NCBI RefSeq assembly: GCF_031010175.1
Contig: NZ_JAUAMB010000037.1
Span: 1-50,551, forward strand
Origin: Halomonas sp. SpR1
GTDB lineage: Bacteria > Pseudomonadota > Gammaproteobacteria > Pseudomonadales > Halomonadaceae
DNA: 50,551 bases
Reading direction: 5' to 3'
The notes under the pieces are model-generated. The model was not told the DNA's origin. It made no database searches and saw nothing but the letters and a program-made list of their open reading frames with translations. Each line of letters begins with the position of its first letter. Positions within the stretch are counted from its first letter, which is position 1. This document shows, one piece after another, positions 7,068 through 14,530 of the stretch. The position numbers were made by a program, and so were the translations under genes.

Positions 7068-7457
7068 TTAATTCTGCTACGGCTCGGGTACAAGCCTGTC
7101 CATCGTTTTAAGCAGTTATTCCCTACTTTAAGCTTAAATTAAAATGTATTTTATTAATTTTTATCTTAAAGGCATGTGTTACTTGTAAAGATTTTCTAGC
7201 TTATTTATAGAGAAGAGATAGGGCGGTTTTTCGAAATCATTAAATATTATGCTAAGAGCGCACCAAAAAATAGATTAGCAAAAAATTATCTCTTAACAGG
7301 TGCTCTTCTTTACTGTACGGTTGTTTTATTCTAATCTATGCCATCTGTTTCATCTCTCGATAAGTTTGTTAAGCGTATCTAGTATTGTTCAGTTAGTCCT
7401 GGCACGTGAAGTTACAATGTCGCATTGGCTTCATTCTTGCTAAATTTGGAGCCACAC

Positions 7458-8201
7458 ATGACCAATTTACTTTATACGCCTAATCAACTCTTGATCCGTA
7501 AGCTGGAAACTATCTTTGACCTCACAGACGAGGAAAAAAAGGCGCTTATGGCTTTGCGAATTCAAACCAGCGAGATTAAGAAGAAGCGAGACATCGTGTC
7601 CATTGGTGATAGCCCATTCCAATGCTGCTTGATTCTTGAAGGTTTTGCTTGCGTCTACAAGTTGACGATTGATGGTAAACGTCAGATATTGGCTTTACAG
7701 CTTCCTGGTGATATACCTGATCTGCAAAGCCTACACTTGAACATGTTAGATATTAATATTGCCTCAATCACCCCTTGTAAACTAGGTTTCATTCAGCACG
7801 AGGATCTACATACCTTATGTGAACGCTATCCTCGACTTATCGCCGCCTTTTGGCGAGAAACGTTAGTGCAAGCATCGATCTTTCGCGAGTGGCTTTTGAA
7901 TAACGGTCAGCGCGATTCCTATACGCGTATCGCCCACCTTATCTGTGAGATCATGGTGCGCCTAAATGTGGTTGGACTGGTGCACAACAGCAGCTTTGAT
8001 ATGCCGGCTACCCAGGATGAATTGGCAGATGCGACCGGAATGACGCCGGTTCATATGAACAGGGTGCTCCAGGCACTGCGTGCCAACGGTTTGATCAGTA
8101 ATCATAAAAACAAGGTAACTGTTCCTAATTGGGACAAGTTAAAAGAAACGGGTCAATTCGAATCCCTCTATCTTCATCTTTTGAATAAACCAATTTCGTG
8201 A
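7458..8201 (+). CDS. Crp/Fnr-family transcriptional regulator
   Basis: This 247-aa protein has an N-terminal cyclic-nucleotide-binding-like beta roll (about residues 25–140; GDSPFQCCLILEGFACVYKL and KRQILALQLPGDIPDLQSLH) and a C-terminal winged helix with DELADATGMTPVHMNRVLQA as recognition segment. The cAMP-contacting residues of Crp are not evident and there is no Fnr-type N-terminal cysteine cluster, so the signal is unknown. This type is common in alphaproteobacteria and Halomonas islands. I chose the ATG at 7458, with GGAG nine bases upstream, over the upstream frame start at 7425. It stands alone after a long A+T-rich region. Confidence 0.9.
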   Translation: MTNLLYTPNQLLIRKLETIFDLTDEEKKALMALRIQTSEIKKKRDIVSIGDSPFQCCLILEGFACVYKLTIDGKRQILALQLPGDIPDLQSLHLNMLDINIASITPCKLGFIQHEDLHTLCERYPRLIAAFWRETLVQASIFREWLLNNGQRDSYTRIAHLICEIMVRLNVVGLVHNSSFDMPATQDELADATGMTPVHMNRVLQALRANGLISNHKNKVTVPNWDKLKETGQFESLYLHLLNKPIS

Positions 8202-8222
8202 TTTTGCCTGGGGCAGAATACT

Positions 8223-8548
8223 CTACGTCTTGGTGACTGCTAGCTCCTCCCACTTCGTTGTATACCGCGGTGTTCGGTACTCGCAACGCAATTCCCATGC
8301 GTTGGCCTTACGCACCATACCCAGCCGTACCGTATATTTTTCCCATGTTCCCGGTTCAACTTATCCAGCGTGGCCATCAGCTTTTCATTTTTGACACGCT
8401 TTCCATCATCCACCGGCTCAGCCAGCAGCCCTGTTTCAAGGTAGTCATCCGCCGGGCTGGTAAAGCCGGCGCGTACCTCGCCAGCAGCGAGCGGCAATTT
8501 AAGGGGAGGGGAGGTGGTATCCACGCGTCCTAGAACCGAGAGATGCAT
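8223..8548 (-). pseudogene. umuD/umuC: umuDC remnant: deletion fusion of umuD start to umuC end, then a frameshift
   Basis: The frame starts MHLSVLGRVD and shows the UmuD N-terminus (LKLPLAAGEVRAGFTSPADD, then YLETG). It then jumps without a stop to the C-terminus of UmuC (KLMATLDKLNREHGK). After HGK the reading frame must shift by one base to give RLGMVRKANAWELRC and TPRYTTKWEELAV, the expected UmuC end, stopping at 8223. The UmuD protease Ser/Lys pair and essentially all of the UmuC polymerase are missing. DNA polymerase V is therefore not encoded here. The promoter and first gene of the operon remain intact. Confidence 0.85.
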
Positions 8549-8550
8549 AC

Positions 8551-8781
8551 TTATGCCATGCTCTCCTCGGGATTCCATGTGATACGTATATGCTTAGCGT
8601 CGTCGTTCATGGGTGTTAGCGTAACGTTCTCGACGGTGCCCAGGTCAGCAATCATTTGTGCCCAATCCTCATGGCTCTCATCGTCTCGGCGCTGGATCTC
8701 GACACAGTGTTTTGACTGCGCACCCGGGCTGCCGATCTCTTTCTGCACCCGCTTGACTAGTTGCTCATAGGATTTTGACAT
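8551..8781 (-). CDS. DUF1654-type small protein, first gene of an SOS operon
   Basis: This 76-aa protein (MSKSYEQLVKRVQKEIGSP, then HCVEIQRRDDESHEDW and KHIRITWNPE) resembles the DUF1654 group known mostly from Pseudomonas and its phages. It has no known activity. The start at 8781 has AAGGAGG six bases upstream, so an upstream in-frame ATG at 8838 is rejected. A near-consensus LexA box lies about 20 bp before the start, and the umuD remnant starts two bases after its stop, so it was co-transcribed with the error-prone polymerase genes under SOS control. It may be an SOS accessory protein. The family name is from memory. Confidence 0.8.
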   Translation of the reverse strand: MSKSYEQLVKRVQKEIGSPGAQSKHCVEIQRRDDESHEDWAQMIADLGTVENVTLTPMNDDAKHIRITWNPEESMA

Positions 8782-8799
8782 GAGCGCCTCCTTAAATAA

Positions 8800-8815
8800 C
8801 TGGTTGTGTGTACAG
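8800..8815 (-). promoter_or_regulatory. LexA box (SOS operator)
   Basis: Read on the minus strand the site is CTGTACACACAACCAG: CTGT-N8-CCAG, one mismatch from the LexA consensus CTGT-N8-ACAG. It is 18 bp upstream of the DUF1654-type start, exactly where a repressor of the DUF1654–umuDC operon would bind. Confidence 0.75.
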
Positions 8816-8946
8816 TATTTGGGGGCGAGTATAGACAAGGGGTTTTGTGAAAGCGAGAGGGAAATTGGTAGCAGGAAGGATAAAAAATGTTGACCAAAAA
8901 GCTGACCACGCTATGCCTAAACAGGCCCTTTTCAGCCCACAGACAC

Positions 8947-8969
8947 AAAAAAAGCACCCGTAGGTGCTT
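8947..8969 (-). terminator. Displaced original ssrA terminator
   Basis: On the minus strand AAGCACC-TACG-GGTGCTT is followed by a T-run: an intrinsic terminator. It lies 17 bases beyond the left 15-bp att copy, where the 3' end of ssrA would have been before integration. The element now separates it from ssrA by 9 kb, and it has a counterpart at 17899–17920. Confidence 0.8.
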
Positions 8970-8984
8970 GATTTGTATAGTAAG

Positions 8985-8999
8985 GTGGTGGAGGCGGCG
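8985..8999. repeat. Left attachment repeat of the ssrA element
   Basis: GTGGTGGAGGCGGCG is identical to the end of the tmRNA gene at 17967–17981, in the same orientation. Similarity ends on both sides of the 15 bases. Confidence 0.88.
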
Positions 9000-9060
9000 T
9001 CCCGTTTAAAGTATGTTTAACCTTATGTTTTTATTGTAAATAAATTTATACAGTTTTAAA

Positions 9061-9084
9061 AGTGCCCCCAATTATGCCCCCTAT
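9061..9084. promoter_or_regulatory. Integrase arm-type site, left end
   Basis: This 24-bp segment contains TGCCCCC twice (9063–9069 and 9075–9081). It matches 17833–17856 at 22 of 24 positions in direct orientation, with both copies close to the element ends. This is the expected layout for integrase arm-binding sites. Confidence 0.65.
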
Positions 9085-9755
9085 TTTATGTCGCTACTCA
9101 CCTTAACCCGTGCTTTGAACTCGGGTAGAGATATGGGGGTAATTAAATTTGCAGCGGGCTATCCAACAAGTGCCGTTTATTAAACCCTGTTTGGCAATAA
9201 AGCGGCGGTGGTGCTTTGGGCTTTGAGGTGGACGGCTGCCCACAAGCCGCCGCGGCTTTAGTGCCCGGTCTGTTACCGCTTCGCTTCATGGGGCTTCGCC
9301 CCATCCCCCAGGTAGTGAAGTGCACCAGCAGCCTAATTGCCTGCATTAAATCGTGACAAAATCACAGCAACGCCAGCAGCGCACCGGGCATGGCCAAAGT
9401 GCGCCGCTTGGTTGCGTTGGGTTGTTGTATCGCGTGCCTATGGCCGGGGCGGTTTAGTGGCCACCTTAGCGGATGGCGGGCACCTTTTTGGCTTCGCTCC
9501 ATCCTGACCAAAGGCCATCAAAAACAGCGCATTGGCTCATAAGTGGCTTATATCGGCTCAAAAGTAGCGAGGTGTTCACGGTATACCGGGCATGGTGCCA
9601 GCGGCGGCTTGATGGCGTGATAACAAAACAACAACCAATCCCGTAAATTTGCCGTGCATAGGCGAATTCCGGGACTGTTTGCCCCCGTAATGCCGGGGTG
9701 GGTGGGGGAGTACCTTTTTATTTTTTCGGCATGTAAGAGCGCCAGCGCTGGCCAC
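9085..9755. other. Gene-free left end of the element
   Basis: No open frame here looks coding: the candidates are short, on the minus strand, and rich in Pro, Cys and His in the manner of shadow frames. The stretch has a hairpin ATGGGGCTTCGCCCCAT near 9288–9304, a 21-bp sequence at 9668–9688 repeated at 11229, a CCCCG/CGGGG hairpin just after it followed by T-rich sequence, and a GCGCCAGCGCTGGCC palindrome at 9739–9753. It may hold replication or excision sites. Confidence 0.5.
9668..9688. repeat. 21-bp direct repeat, copy A
   Basis: The sequence starts TCCGGGACTGT and ends GCCCCCGT. It matches 11229–11249 at 20 of 21 bases in the same orientation. Both copies lie in gene-free DNA and enclose the coiled-coil gene and its small partner. 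Confidence 0.75.
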
Positions 9756-9790
9756 AAAAAAGCCGCGAAGCTGGTTACCCTTCGCGGCTT
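9756..9790 (-). terminator. Terminator of the long minus-strand operon
   Basis: AAGCCGCGAAG (9760–9770) and CTTCGCGGCTT (9780–9790) form a perfect 11-bp stem; on the minus strand it ends in a T-run. It lies about 20 bp after the stop of the coiled-coil gene. Confidence 0.88.
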
Positions 9791-9808
9791 AAGTAAGCGG
9801 CCTACTGG

Positions 9809-10795
9809 TTAGAATTCAAGCCGCTCAGGTGCATCCATCATGTAGAAAGTTGAAAGCCTTAGTTCAATGTGAGCGCTGTTGTAGCCAGTGCCCTCAGGGG
9901 CGTAGAAGCTCGCTTCATCGCGGGCGGCATTAATCGCGGCCACACGATCTTGCAGCCCTGCCACCTCGATAGCTTCCAGCAGTTCGCGCTCTGCTTTCGC
10001 TATGGCGGCTTTACCGACCTCATAGCCTACGCCACGTTGCAGGCTTTCCAGCTCGGTAAGCTCGGCTTGCAGGTCGTCACGGATTCTTTCTAGCCCCCGG
10101 CGTCCACTGGCTTGCTTCTCTGCCTGTTCGGCTGCTTTTTCGGCAGCCTTCCGGGCCTTCGCTAGTGTGGTGGTGGCTTGCCCCTTGGCGGTTTCGTCAA
10201 CTTCGCCCATCAGCGCGCTAGCTTCTAGCCGATCCACCTCTTCAGCAGCGCGGCGGGCTTGATCTTCCAGGTCGGCAATTATGCTTTTGCTGTCTTTCAT
10301 CGCCGTGATAGTGACGTTGATTTTGTCAATGTGCTGCTGGTGTGCATCCATTGCCTGAGTCACCGCCTCCAACGCCTGCGGTGTAGCCTCTGGCCGATCC
10401 TTAACGATAGCAGTTAATGCTTTTTCAGCCTGTGATTGTTCGTCGCTTAGCTCAACATGAGTGGCATGGGCTTCATCGTAGCGACCCCGTGCTTTTTGGA
10501 GATCACTAAGCGCTTTCTGTAATTCTAATCGGCTAGGATCATGCTTGTGTGTGGCGCTGCGTTCTAGCTTAGCAGTAAGGGCTCCCGTTACCTTTTGCAC
10601 CTGTTCAGGCGTTGCAGGTTGGCTAATCTGCAAGCCATGCGGGCTCTCTCTATGGGTTAAAGACGTAAGGTGTAGTTCAGCCATTTCCATTTGATGCCGT
10701 GCTTCTGACGCTTTGACAGTGGCGGCACTTACCACTTTTTGAGCTTGTTGGTGCTGTTCAAGCCATGCTTTCCAGGTGTTTAGATTGTCGTTCAT
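9809..10795 (-). CDS. Unknown 328-aa coiled-coil protein
   Basis: The protein is almost wholly helical and charged, with long heptad-like stretches rich in Ala, Glu, Lys and Gln (for example about residues 95–180 and 200–255), no signal peptide and no membrane segment. I see no catalytic motif. The C-terminal 40 residues (YAPEGTGYNSAHIEL, then LSTFYMMDAPERLEF) are less helical and may fold separately. It overlaps the upstream 52-aa gene by ATGA and ends the operon before a strong terminator. Possible roles include scaffolding, DNA organisation or plasmid-type maintenance (KfrA-like proteins are also coiled coils), but no helix-turn-helix is evident and none of these is shown. Confidence 0.75.
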   Translation of the reverse strand: MNDNLNTWKAWLEQHQQAQKVVSAATVKASEARHQMEMAELHLTSLTHRESPHGLQISQPATPEQVQKVTGALTAKLERSATHKHDPSRLELQKALSDLQKARGRYDEAHATHVELSDEQSQAEKALTAIVKDRPEATPQALEAVTQAMDAHQQHIDKINVTITAMKDSKSIIADLEDQARRAAEEVDRLEASALMGEVDETAKGQATTTLAKARKAAEKAAEQAEKQASGRRGLERIRDDLQAELTELESLQRGVGYEVGKAAIAKAERELLEAIEVAGLQDRVAAINAARDEASFYAPEGTGYNSAHIELRLSTFYMMDAPERLEF

Positions 10796-10950
10796 TGGGT
10801 TGCCTCGCTTTTGGGTTGTTTCATTTCAGATAACAGCAGTAGCCAGCCAGCGGCGTTAACGTCGCCAGCGCTGGCCATTTCATTGAGCATTCGCGCCAGC
10901 TCTGCGCGCCGCTGTTGAGTTGGGTAAATCTGGGAACCGCGTTTCTTCAT
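10792..10950 (-). CDS. Unknown 52-aa basic protein
   Basis: The protein starts MKKRGSQIYPTQQRRAELAR and continues with a helix containing ASAGDVNAAGWLLLLSEMK. Its stop overlaps the next start by ATGA, which supports it being translated. The start is uncertain: the ATG at 10950 has only a weak ribosome site, while the same frame continues up to a GTG at 11028 next to GGGAGG, giving 78 residues with a basic extension. No function can be assigned; a small DNA-binding or adaptor protein would fit its charge. Confidence 0.6.
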   Translation of the reverse strand: MKKRGSQIYPTQQRRAELARMLNEMASAGDVNAAGWLLLLSEMKQPKSEATQ

Positions 10951-11406
10951 TTTCGTACCACTTTTATTTGCCGTTAATCTGGCCTTATTGGGCCTTTTCT
11001 TTAGCGTTGGGCTATTACATGGCGTCACCTCCCGGCGGCGCTAAGCGCTGGCCGTGGCTGGTGAGTGGTGCCGCTTTGAGGTGTGCATTTCGCTGGGGGG
11101 CACCTGTACATGCTTTGCCTGAGTAAGCTGGGGACGGTGTACAGGTCGCACAGGTGATAGGCCGCATCGCTACGCGGATACTGCCCACCTGCGGTGGTAC
11201 ACGCTGGGTGGCCCAAAATTTCCCGGAATCCGGGACTGTCTGCCCCCGTGGCTCTGGGTGTTGAGCGCCAGAAGAACCTAGGTTTTTTCCGGGCGCTGCC
11301 GTGTGGCCTGATAACCTGCAACGGGATATTAGTAAGCGGGAGCGCCAGCAGGCGACCACTAAGCCACCATACATGCGATGCCTGGTTAACCCGGTTGGTA
11401 GCGCCC
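10951..11406. other. Gene-poor stretch inside the operon
   Basis: No convincing gene is seen. One frame, 11015–11410 on the minus strand, starts at an ATGA overlap with the 118-aa gene, but its product is rich in Pro, Cys, His and Arg and looks like translated non-coding DNA. The stretch holds the second copy of the 21-bp repeat (11229–11249) and a CCGGAATCCGG inverted repeat just before it. It interrupts an otherwise tightly packed operon, so it may be a cis-acting replication site or the edge of an inserted module. Confidence 0.5.
11229..11249. repeat. 21-bp direct repeat, copy B
   Basis: It differs at one base from 9668–9688. The preceding ATTTCCCGGAATCC partly matches the flank of copy A as well. 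Confidence 0.75.
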
Positions 11407-11763
11407 TCATTGCTCAAGCTGCCGTTTTAGCCAACGGTTAGCCGCTTGACGGCCTGCGTTGTTCTTTACGTGGGCGCGCTGTTCCTGCATGGCTGCCTGT
11501 TCCCAGGCGGCGCTATACCCTTCGGCTAGTCGCATGGCTTCGCTGTGTTGTTGTGTGGCCAGCCGTAGGCGAATAAAGCGACGATCCTCAGCCAGCAGGC
11601 CGCACCGTTTCTCTATCAGCGCCAGCCACGGTTCAATGCGGGTGGTCACGGTTGCACGACGCGTGCGTTGCTTGGCTCGGGCACCGGGCTGGCCTTGCGA
11701 CCGGGCAGCGCCAGCGGTGGCTTGCAGTTGGGCAATGCGGGCAAGTAAGGCGTCACCGTTCAT
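11407..11763 (-). CDS. Unknown 118-aa basic helical protein
   Basis: The gene starts inside the stop of the replication gene (ATGA overlap at 11760–11763). The product begins MNGDALLARIAQLQATAGAA, has an Arg-rich linker, then helices with EPWLALIEKRCGLLAEDRR and SAAWEQAAMQEQRAH. It is strongly basic and lacks membrane segments. Small genes of this kind often follow gpA-type replication genes, but I do not recognise the family. Its coupling suggests a stoichiometric partner of the replication protein. Confidence 0.7.
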   Translation of the reverse strand: MNGDALLARIAQLQATAGAARSQGQPGARAKQRTRRATVTTRIEPWLALIEKRCGLLAEDRRFIRLRLATQQHSEAMRLAEGYSAAWEQAAMQEQRAHVKNNAGRQAANRWLKRQLEQ

Positions 11764-13667
11764 GCAAATACCCCAGGTGGAATATCGGCGGGCGACAGCT
11801 CCCCACGCGCCAGCCAGCCAATAATCAGTTCACGGCCTTCCTCGATAGTGGCCCGCAAGCGCTCACGCTCTTCATGCTCAAGGCGGCGCTTAGCTGACAT
11901 AACGCGGTATTGGCGGGCGTCTATCTTGGCTTGCTGTTGAATGTTTCTAATACGCCTCTGCCTTTCATTTCGCAGGTGCCTATCATGTTCGCCAAACGAC
12001 CCGGTTACCTGTTGTTCCCACTCATCTAACGGCGTAACTGCCTCGCCGTCCGTACAGTTAATGACACGAGTCCAAGGCGCTGCGGCTTCGCCTTCGCGCT
12101 GAAAATCCACACCCGCCAAGCTCAGCGGCGTGGCCGTGTCAGTGACGCGCTTAAAGTCCACGGCGGCAGCTTCACCCTTGCGTTCAAACGTCCAGCGGTA
12201 GTACCGGGTTAGGTATTCCGTTTCGCCTAGCTGACTGCTAACCACTAAGCCCCAGGTGCCCGCCATCGGTTCGCCATAGCGCCCTAGCGTGTCGCTTGAC
12301 CACTCCCCGGTAATCCGGTCGCAGTTCGCTATCTCGGTCGTTTGACGTACTACTCGCCAGGGTCGAATGGGGGCAACGTCGCGGGGCTGCATAGGGCCAC
12401 CCATCAAGTGAAGGTACTTATCCCAAGCGCCAGCATTGGCCGCTTGGCGTAACCCTTCTAGGATCGCGGCGGCTTCCGGTTCTGGCCGTGTGGCTGCTTC
12501 CCAATCGGCTAAGCGCTGTTCATCTTTGAGGCGGCGCAGTTCACGCCACACGGTGACGGAAGGCAGGCCCACAAACTGAAACTGACGAATACCCCAGCAG
12601 GCCGCCCATGCTTCAATGCGCGGTGCGCTGGTTTCTAATGGCTGGCCGTAGTGGTCGAGGTTATCGCCCGGTACGCCTTGGCGGCTGTGTTGCTTGCCGT
12701 TGATGTTTTTAGCCACGTACTTGGCCACATACCCGGCAGCACTTCCTTTGCTTCGATCAATGGCCACAGGCTTGAATCTAACGGTAGTGTTGCGCTTAAC
12801 CTCTCCCGGTGAATCTTCTAGCGAGTAGCGGCGCAATATGCTGGTTACCTTGGGTTCATCTTCCGGGCGCATCCATATCAACAAATGCCAGTGAGGTGTC
12901 CCATCGTGGTGGGGCTCAGCAACACGGATACCGTAAATACCTAGACCGTCCCGCTTGAATTTAGCGCGGGCTTTCGCCCATAGGTTTTGCAAGTAGGCCT
13001 GTGCTTCACGCGGGTTAGCGCCAGCATATTTATGGTTGATGCTGGCGTTCTGCCGTACCGGGTGAAAACGGCTAGGGGTGGTGATGGTGTAAAACATACC
13101 CCGGTGCCCTGCCCGGTCGGCTTCGCGCTCAGTGTCGGCAATACGCAGCATTAGCTCTGCCCGCCGAAACTCAGGGTTTGCTAAACCTAGCTCTGCCAAT
13201 TCTGCAAGGGTGTACTGGTCGCCGTCCTGGTTGGTGGCCGTGATAGCTTCAAGTAAGCGGGCGTTGCGTGTGGTTTGGTCAATGCGGCGGCGGTAACCTT
13301 CATTACTAACGTAAATGCCTGCTCGTTTCTGTGTGCGGCCTAAGATGCGTTGCCGCTGCTCACGGCGGCGGCTGGTAAGACGGCGAAGCTGCCGACGCCA
13401 CCACAGCGGACAAGCAAGGCGCGATAGCGTGCCGCTAACCGTGAAGCCGCTAGGTGGATCCATGTGGTGTTCATTCACACGGCGGCGGGCGCGTTGTAGC
13501 GCGTAAACTGGATCGCCTAGGCTGGCGGCTTCCAGTTCAATGGTGCGGGCTTGGGCGGTAGCGTGGTCGATTAATGCCTGGTCATCGTTTATGCAGTGCC
13601 ACGGCCCGCATTTCAGTAGCGAATCAGCAAGGGCTTGTCGATCAATAAAGGCGGCGTGGCTGGTCAT
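11760..13667 (-). CDS. Phage gpA-type replication initiator (HUH endonuclease)
   Basis: This 635-aa protein matches the P2 gpA-type rolling-circle initiators. It shows the HUH metal site H259-W-H261 in PHHDGTPHWHLLIWM and the paired tyrosines Y313 and Y317 in GYVAKYVAKNINGK, which nick and join the origin strand. GMFYTITTPSRFHP (about residues 190–203) is also typical. It should nick a cognate origin, often within or near its own gene, and start rolling-circle replication of the excised element with host helicase and polymerase. The ATG is coupled to the preceding 64-aa gene (ATGA). This is the clearest functional core gene of the element besides integrase. Confidence 0.93.
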   Translation of the reverse strand: MTSHAAFIDRQALADSLLKCGPWHCINDDQALIDHATAQARTIELEAASLGDPVYALQRARRRVNEHHMDPPSGFTVSGTLSRLACPLWWRRQLRRLTSRRREQRQRILGRTQKRAGIYVSNEGYRRRIDQTTRNARLLEAITATNQDGDQYTLAELAELGLANPEFRRAELMLRIADTEREADRAGHRGMFYTITTPSRFHPVRQNASINHKYAGANPREAQAYLQNLWAKARAKFKRDGLGIYGIRVAEPHHDGTPHWHLLIWMRPEDEPKVTSILRRYSLEDSPGEVKRNTTVRFKPVAIDRSKGSAAGYVAKYVAKNINGKQHSRQGVPGDNLDHYGQPLETSAPRIEAWAACWGIRQFQFVGLPSVTVWRELRRLKDEQRLADWEAATRPEPEAAAILEGLRQAANAGAWDKYLHLMGGPMQPRDVAPIRPWRVVRQTTEIANCDRITGEWSSDTLGRYGEPMAGTWGLVVSSQLGETEYLTRYYRWTFERKGEAAAVDFKRVTDTATPLSLAGVDFQREGEAAAPWTRVINCTDGEAVTPLDEWEQQVTGSFGEHDRHLRNERQRRIRNIQQQAKIDARQYRVMSAKRRLEHEERERLRATIEEGRELIIGWLARGELSPADIPPGVFA

Positions 13668-13858
13668 ACAGCCCCCTTGCCGCTTACCGGGCGTGGCTTC
13701 TCAGCGCCAGCAATGGCCACTAGCAGTTGCGCACGATCCACACGGCATAGGCGCGCCCCATACCGTGTGCTATTCTCAGGTTTAGCGTTTGCTTTGGTAG
13801 GCGGCGCGGAGAAGGCCCAGCCATTGCGCTGGGCTTTTTCATGGGTGCTAGTCAGCAT
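13664..13858 (-). CDS. Unknown 64-aa protein (Ash/Icd-like small satellite gene)
   Basis: The product begins MLTSTHEKAQRNGWAFSAPP and ends in a segment with GARLCRVDRAQLLVAIAGAE. Similar short proteins precede replication genes in many P4-like satellites and are sometimes called Ash- or Icd-like; this comparison is from memory and weak. The start lies 11 bases inside the end of the upstream gene and the stop overlaps the replication start by ATGA, so translation is plausible. The DNA also contains a GCCCAGC…GCTGGGC hairpin near 13816–13835. Confidence 0.55.
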   Translation of the reverse strand: MLTSTHEKAQRNGWAFSAPPTKANAKPENSTRYGARLCRVDRAQLLVAIAGAEKPRPVSGKGAV

Positions 13859-14102
13859 CGCGGCCCCCTTCCTGCTCATCGTCGTTACCTTCGATACTTT
13901 GCTCAATCAGGTCTTGGGCTATATCAGCGGCCCGTTTACCCATGCAGCGGAACGCTACCGACCAAGCCTCTGCCTGCTGTTCCGTAGTGCCTTGCCCCAT
14001 GTAATTAATATCCCCCATGATTTCGGCTAGGCGCTCTTGGCCTTGGGCAATGTCGCGGATCTCAGCCAGTTGTTTTTGAAACTCTGCGCTTAGGTGTTTC
14101 AT
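13848..14102 (-). CDS. Unknown 84-aa acidic protein
   Basis: The product starts MKHLSAEFQKQLAEIRDIAQ, continues with QERLAEIMGDINYMGQG and QAEAWSVAFRCMGKRA, and ends in an acidic tail. It is helical and soluble. The ATG at 14102 overlaps the preceding stop by ATGA, preferable to the in-frame ATG at 14117. No family recognised. Its place directly before the replication module suggests a regulator or accessory factor, but nothing in the sequence proves it. Confidence 0.7.
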   Translation of the reverse strand: MKHLSAEFQKQLAEIRDIAQGQERLAEIMGDINYMGQGTTEQQAEAWSVAFRCMGKRAADIAQDLIEQSIEGNDDEQEGGRDAD

Positions 14103-14530
14103 GACACGGTTCTCCACTCATTGATGCTGAGAATTTCCAGGGACATATCTACAAGGGGGATCGCGGTGGGAACAGCAAACCACTGCTTAGGGTCGCCACC
14201 TCGCTTGCGGGCTGCGGCTTCCAGTTTCCGGCGGTCAATGCGTGACAGGCCCACTTGATTGCAAACTTCGCGCCATGTCAGCAGGCGGCTATCGTCGGCA
14301 GGCAAGGCAAAGCGGATACAGCCGAATAGGTCGCGGTATTCCCAGAATTTGAGGTTTACCAGGGCGTTTTCAGTACGGCAGGGCTTAGTAGCGGTAGGCT
14401 CCCAAAAGGGATGTGCTGAAAACATCACCAGAGGCATTTCAAGGTGGATACCCGCATAGGGCAGCAGGTGGCCGCTGTTCAGCATTTGGGGGAACCGCGT
14501 TAAGGCTGAGTAGTGGTAAGCGCGACTCAT
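14099..14530 (-). CDS. Unknown 143-aa protein with an ADP-ribosyltransferase-like N-terminus
   Basis: The first 60 residues read like the N-terminal part of small ADP-ribosyltransferase-fold proteins of phages and toxin systems: SRAYHYSALTRFPQMLNSGH (a Y-H-Y-S strand followed by 'P-x-x-L-x-S-G' helix), then MPLVMFSAHPFWEPTATK, where the F-S-A-H/N-P-x-W-E-P-T element recurs in such proteins. The C-terminal half (LTWREVCNQVGLSRIDRRKL, then WFAVPTAIPL) may bind DNA or a partner. No catalytic glutamate can be assigned with certainty. It is translation-coupled on both sides (ATGA). The assignment is inference from sequence pattern, not a database hit. Confidence 0.6.
   Translation of the reverse strand: MSRAYHYSALTRFPQMLNSGHLLPYAGIHLEMPLVMFSAHPFWEPTATKPCRTENALVNLKFWEYRDLFGCIRFALPADDSRLLTWREVCNQVGLSRIDRRKLEAAARKRGGDPKQWFAVPTAIPLVDMSLEILSINEWRTVS

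Larger units (their letters stand above)
6612..7457. other. Decayed intergenic stretch with gene fragments and palindromes
   Basis: No intact gene is visible in these 846 bases. The first part keeps broken coding traces, among them a frame ending ATYLSMLGAYSRPHPGKRSA and a receiver-domain start at 6764. Around 6957–7055 an open frame without a clear start ends KGIGIAKDGIPS, which I do not recognise. From about 7080 to 7457 the DNA is strikingly A+T-rich compared with the rest of the window and is probably the promoter region of the Crp/Fnr-like gene, with a long-range inverted repeat AAGAGC…GCTCTT around 7254–7312. Confidence 0.6.

Noticed and set aside
9143..9757. Two minus-strand frames of 67 and 69 codons at the left end of the element
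   Set aside because: No ribosome sites, biased composition and no link to neighbours; the region looks like cis-acting DNA.
11015..11410. A 131-codon minus-strand frame starting at an ATGA overlap with the 118-aa gene
   Set aside because: The product is rich in Pro, Cys, His and Arg without fold-like pattern, competes with an equally long frame in another phase (11025–11417), and covers the 21-bp repeat; it looks like non-coding DNA, though the ATGA overlap leaves some doubt.
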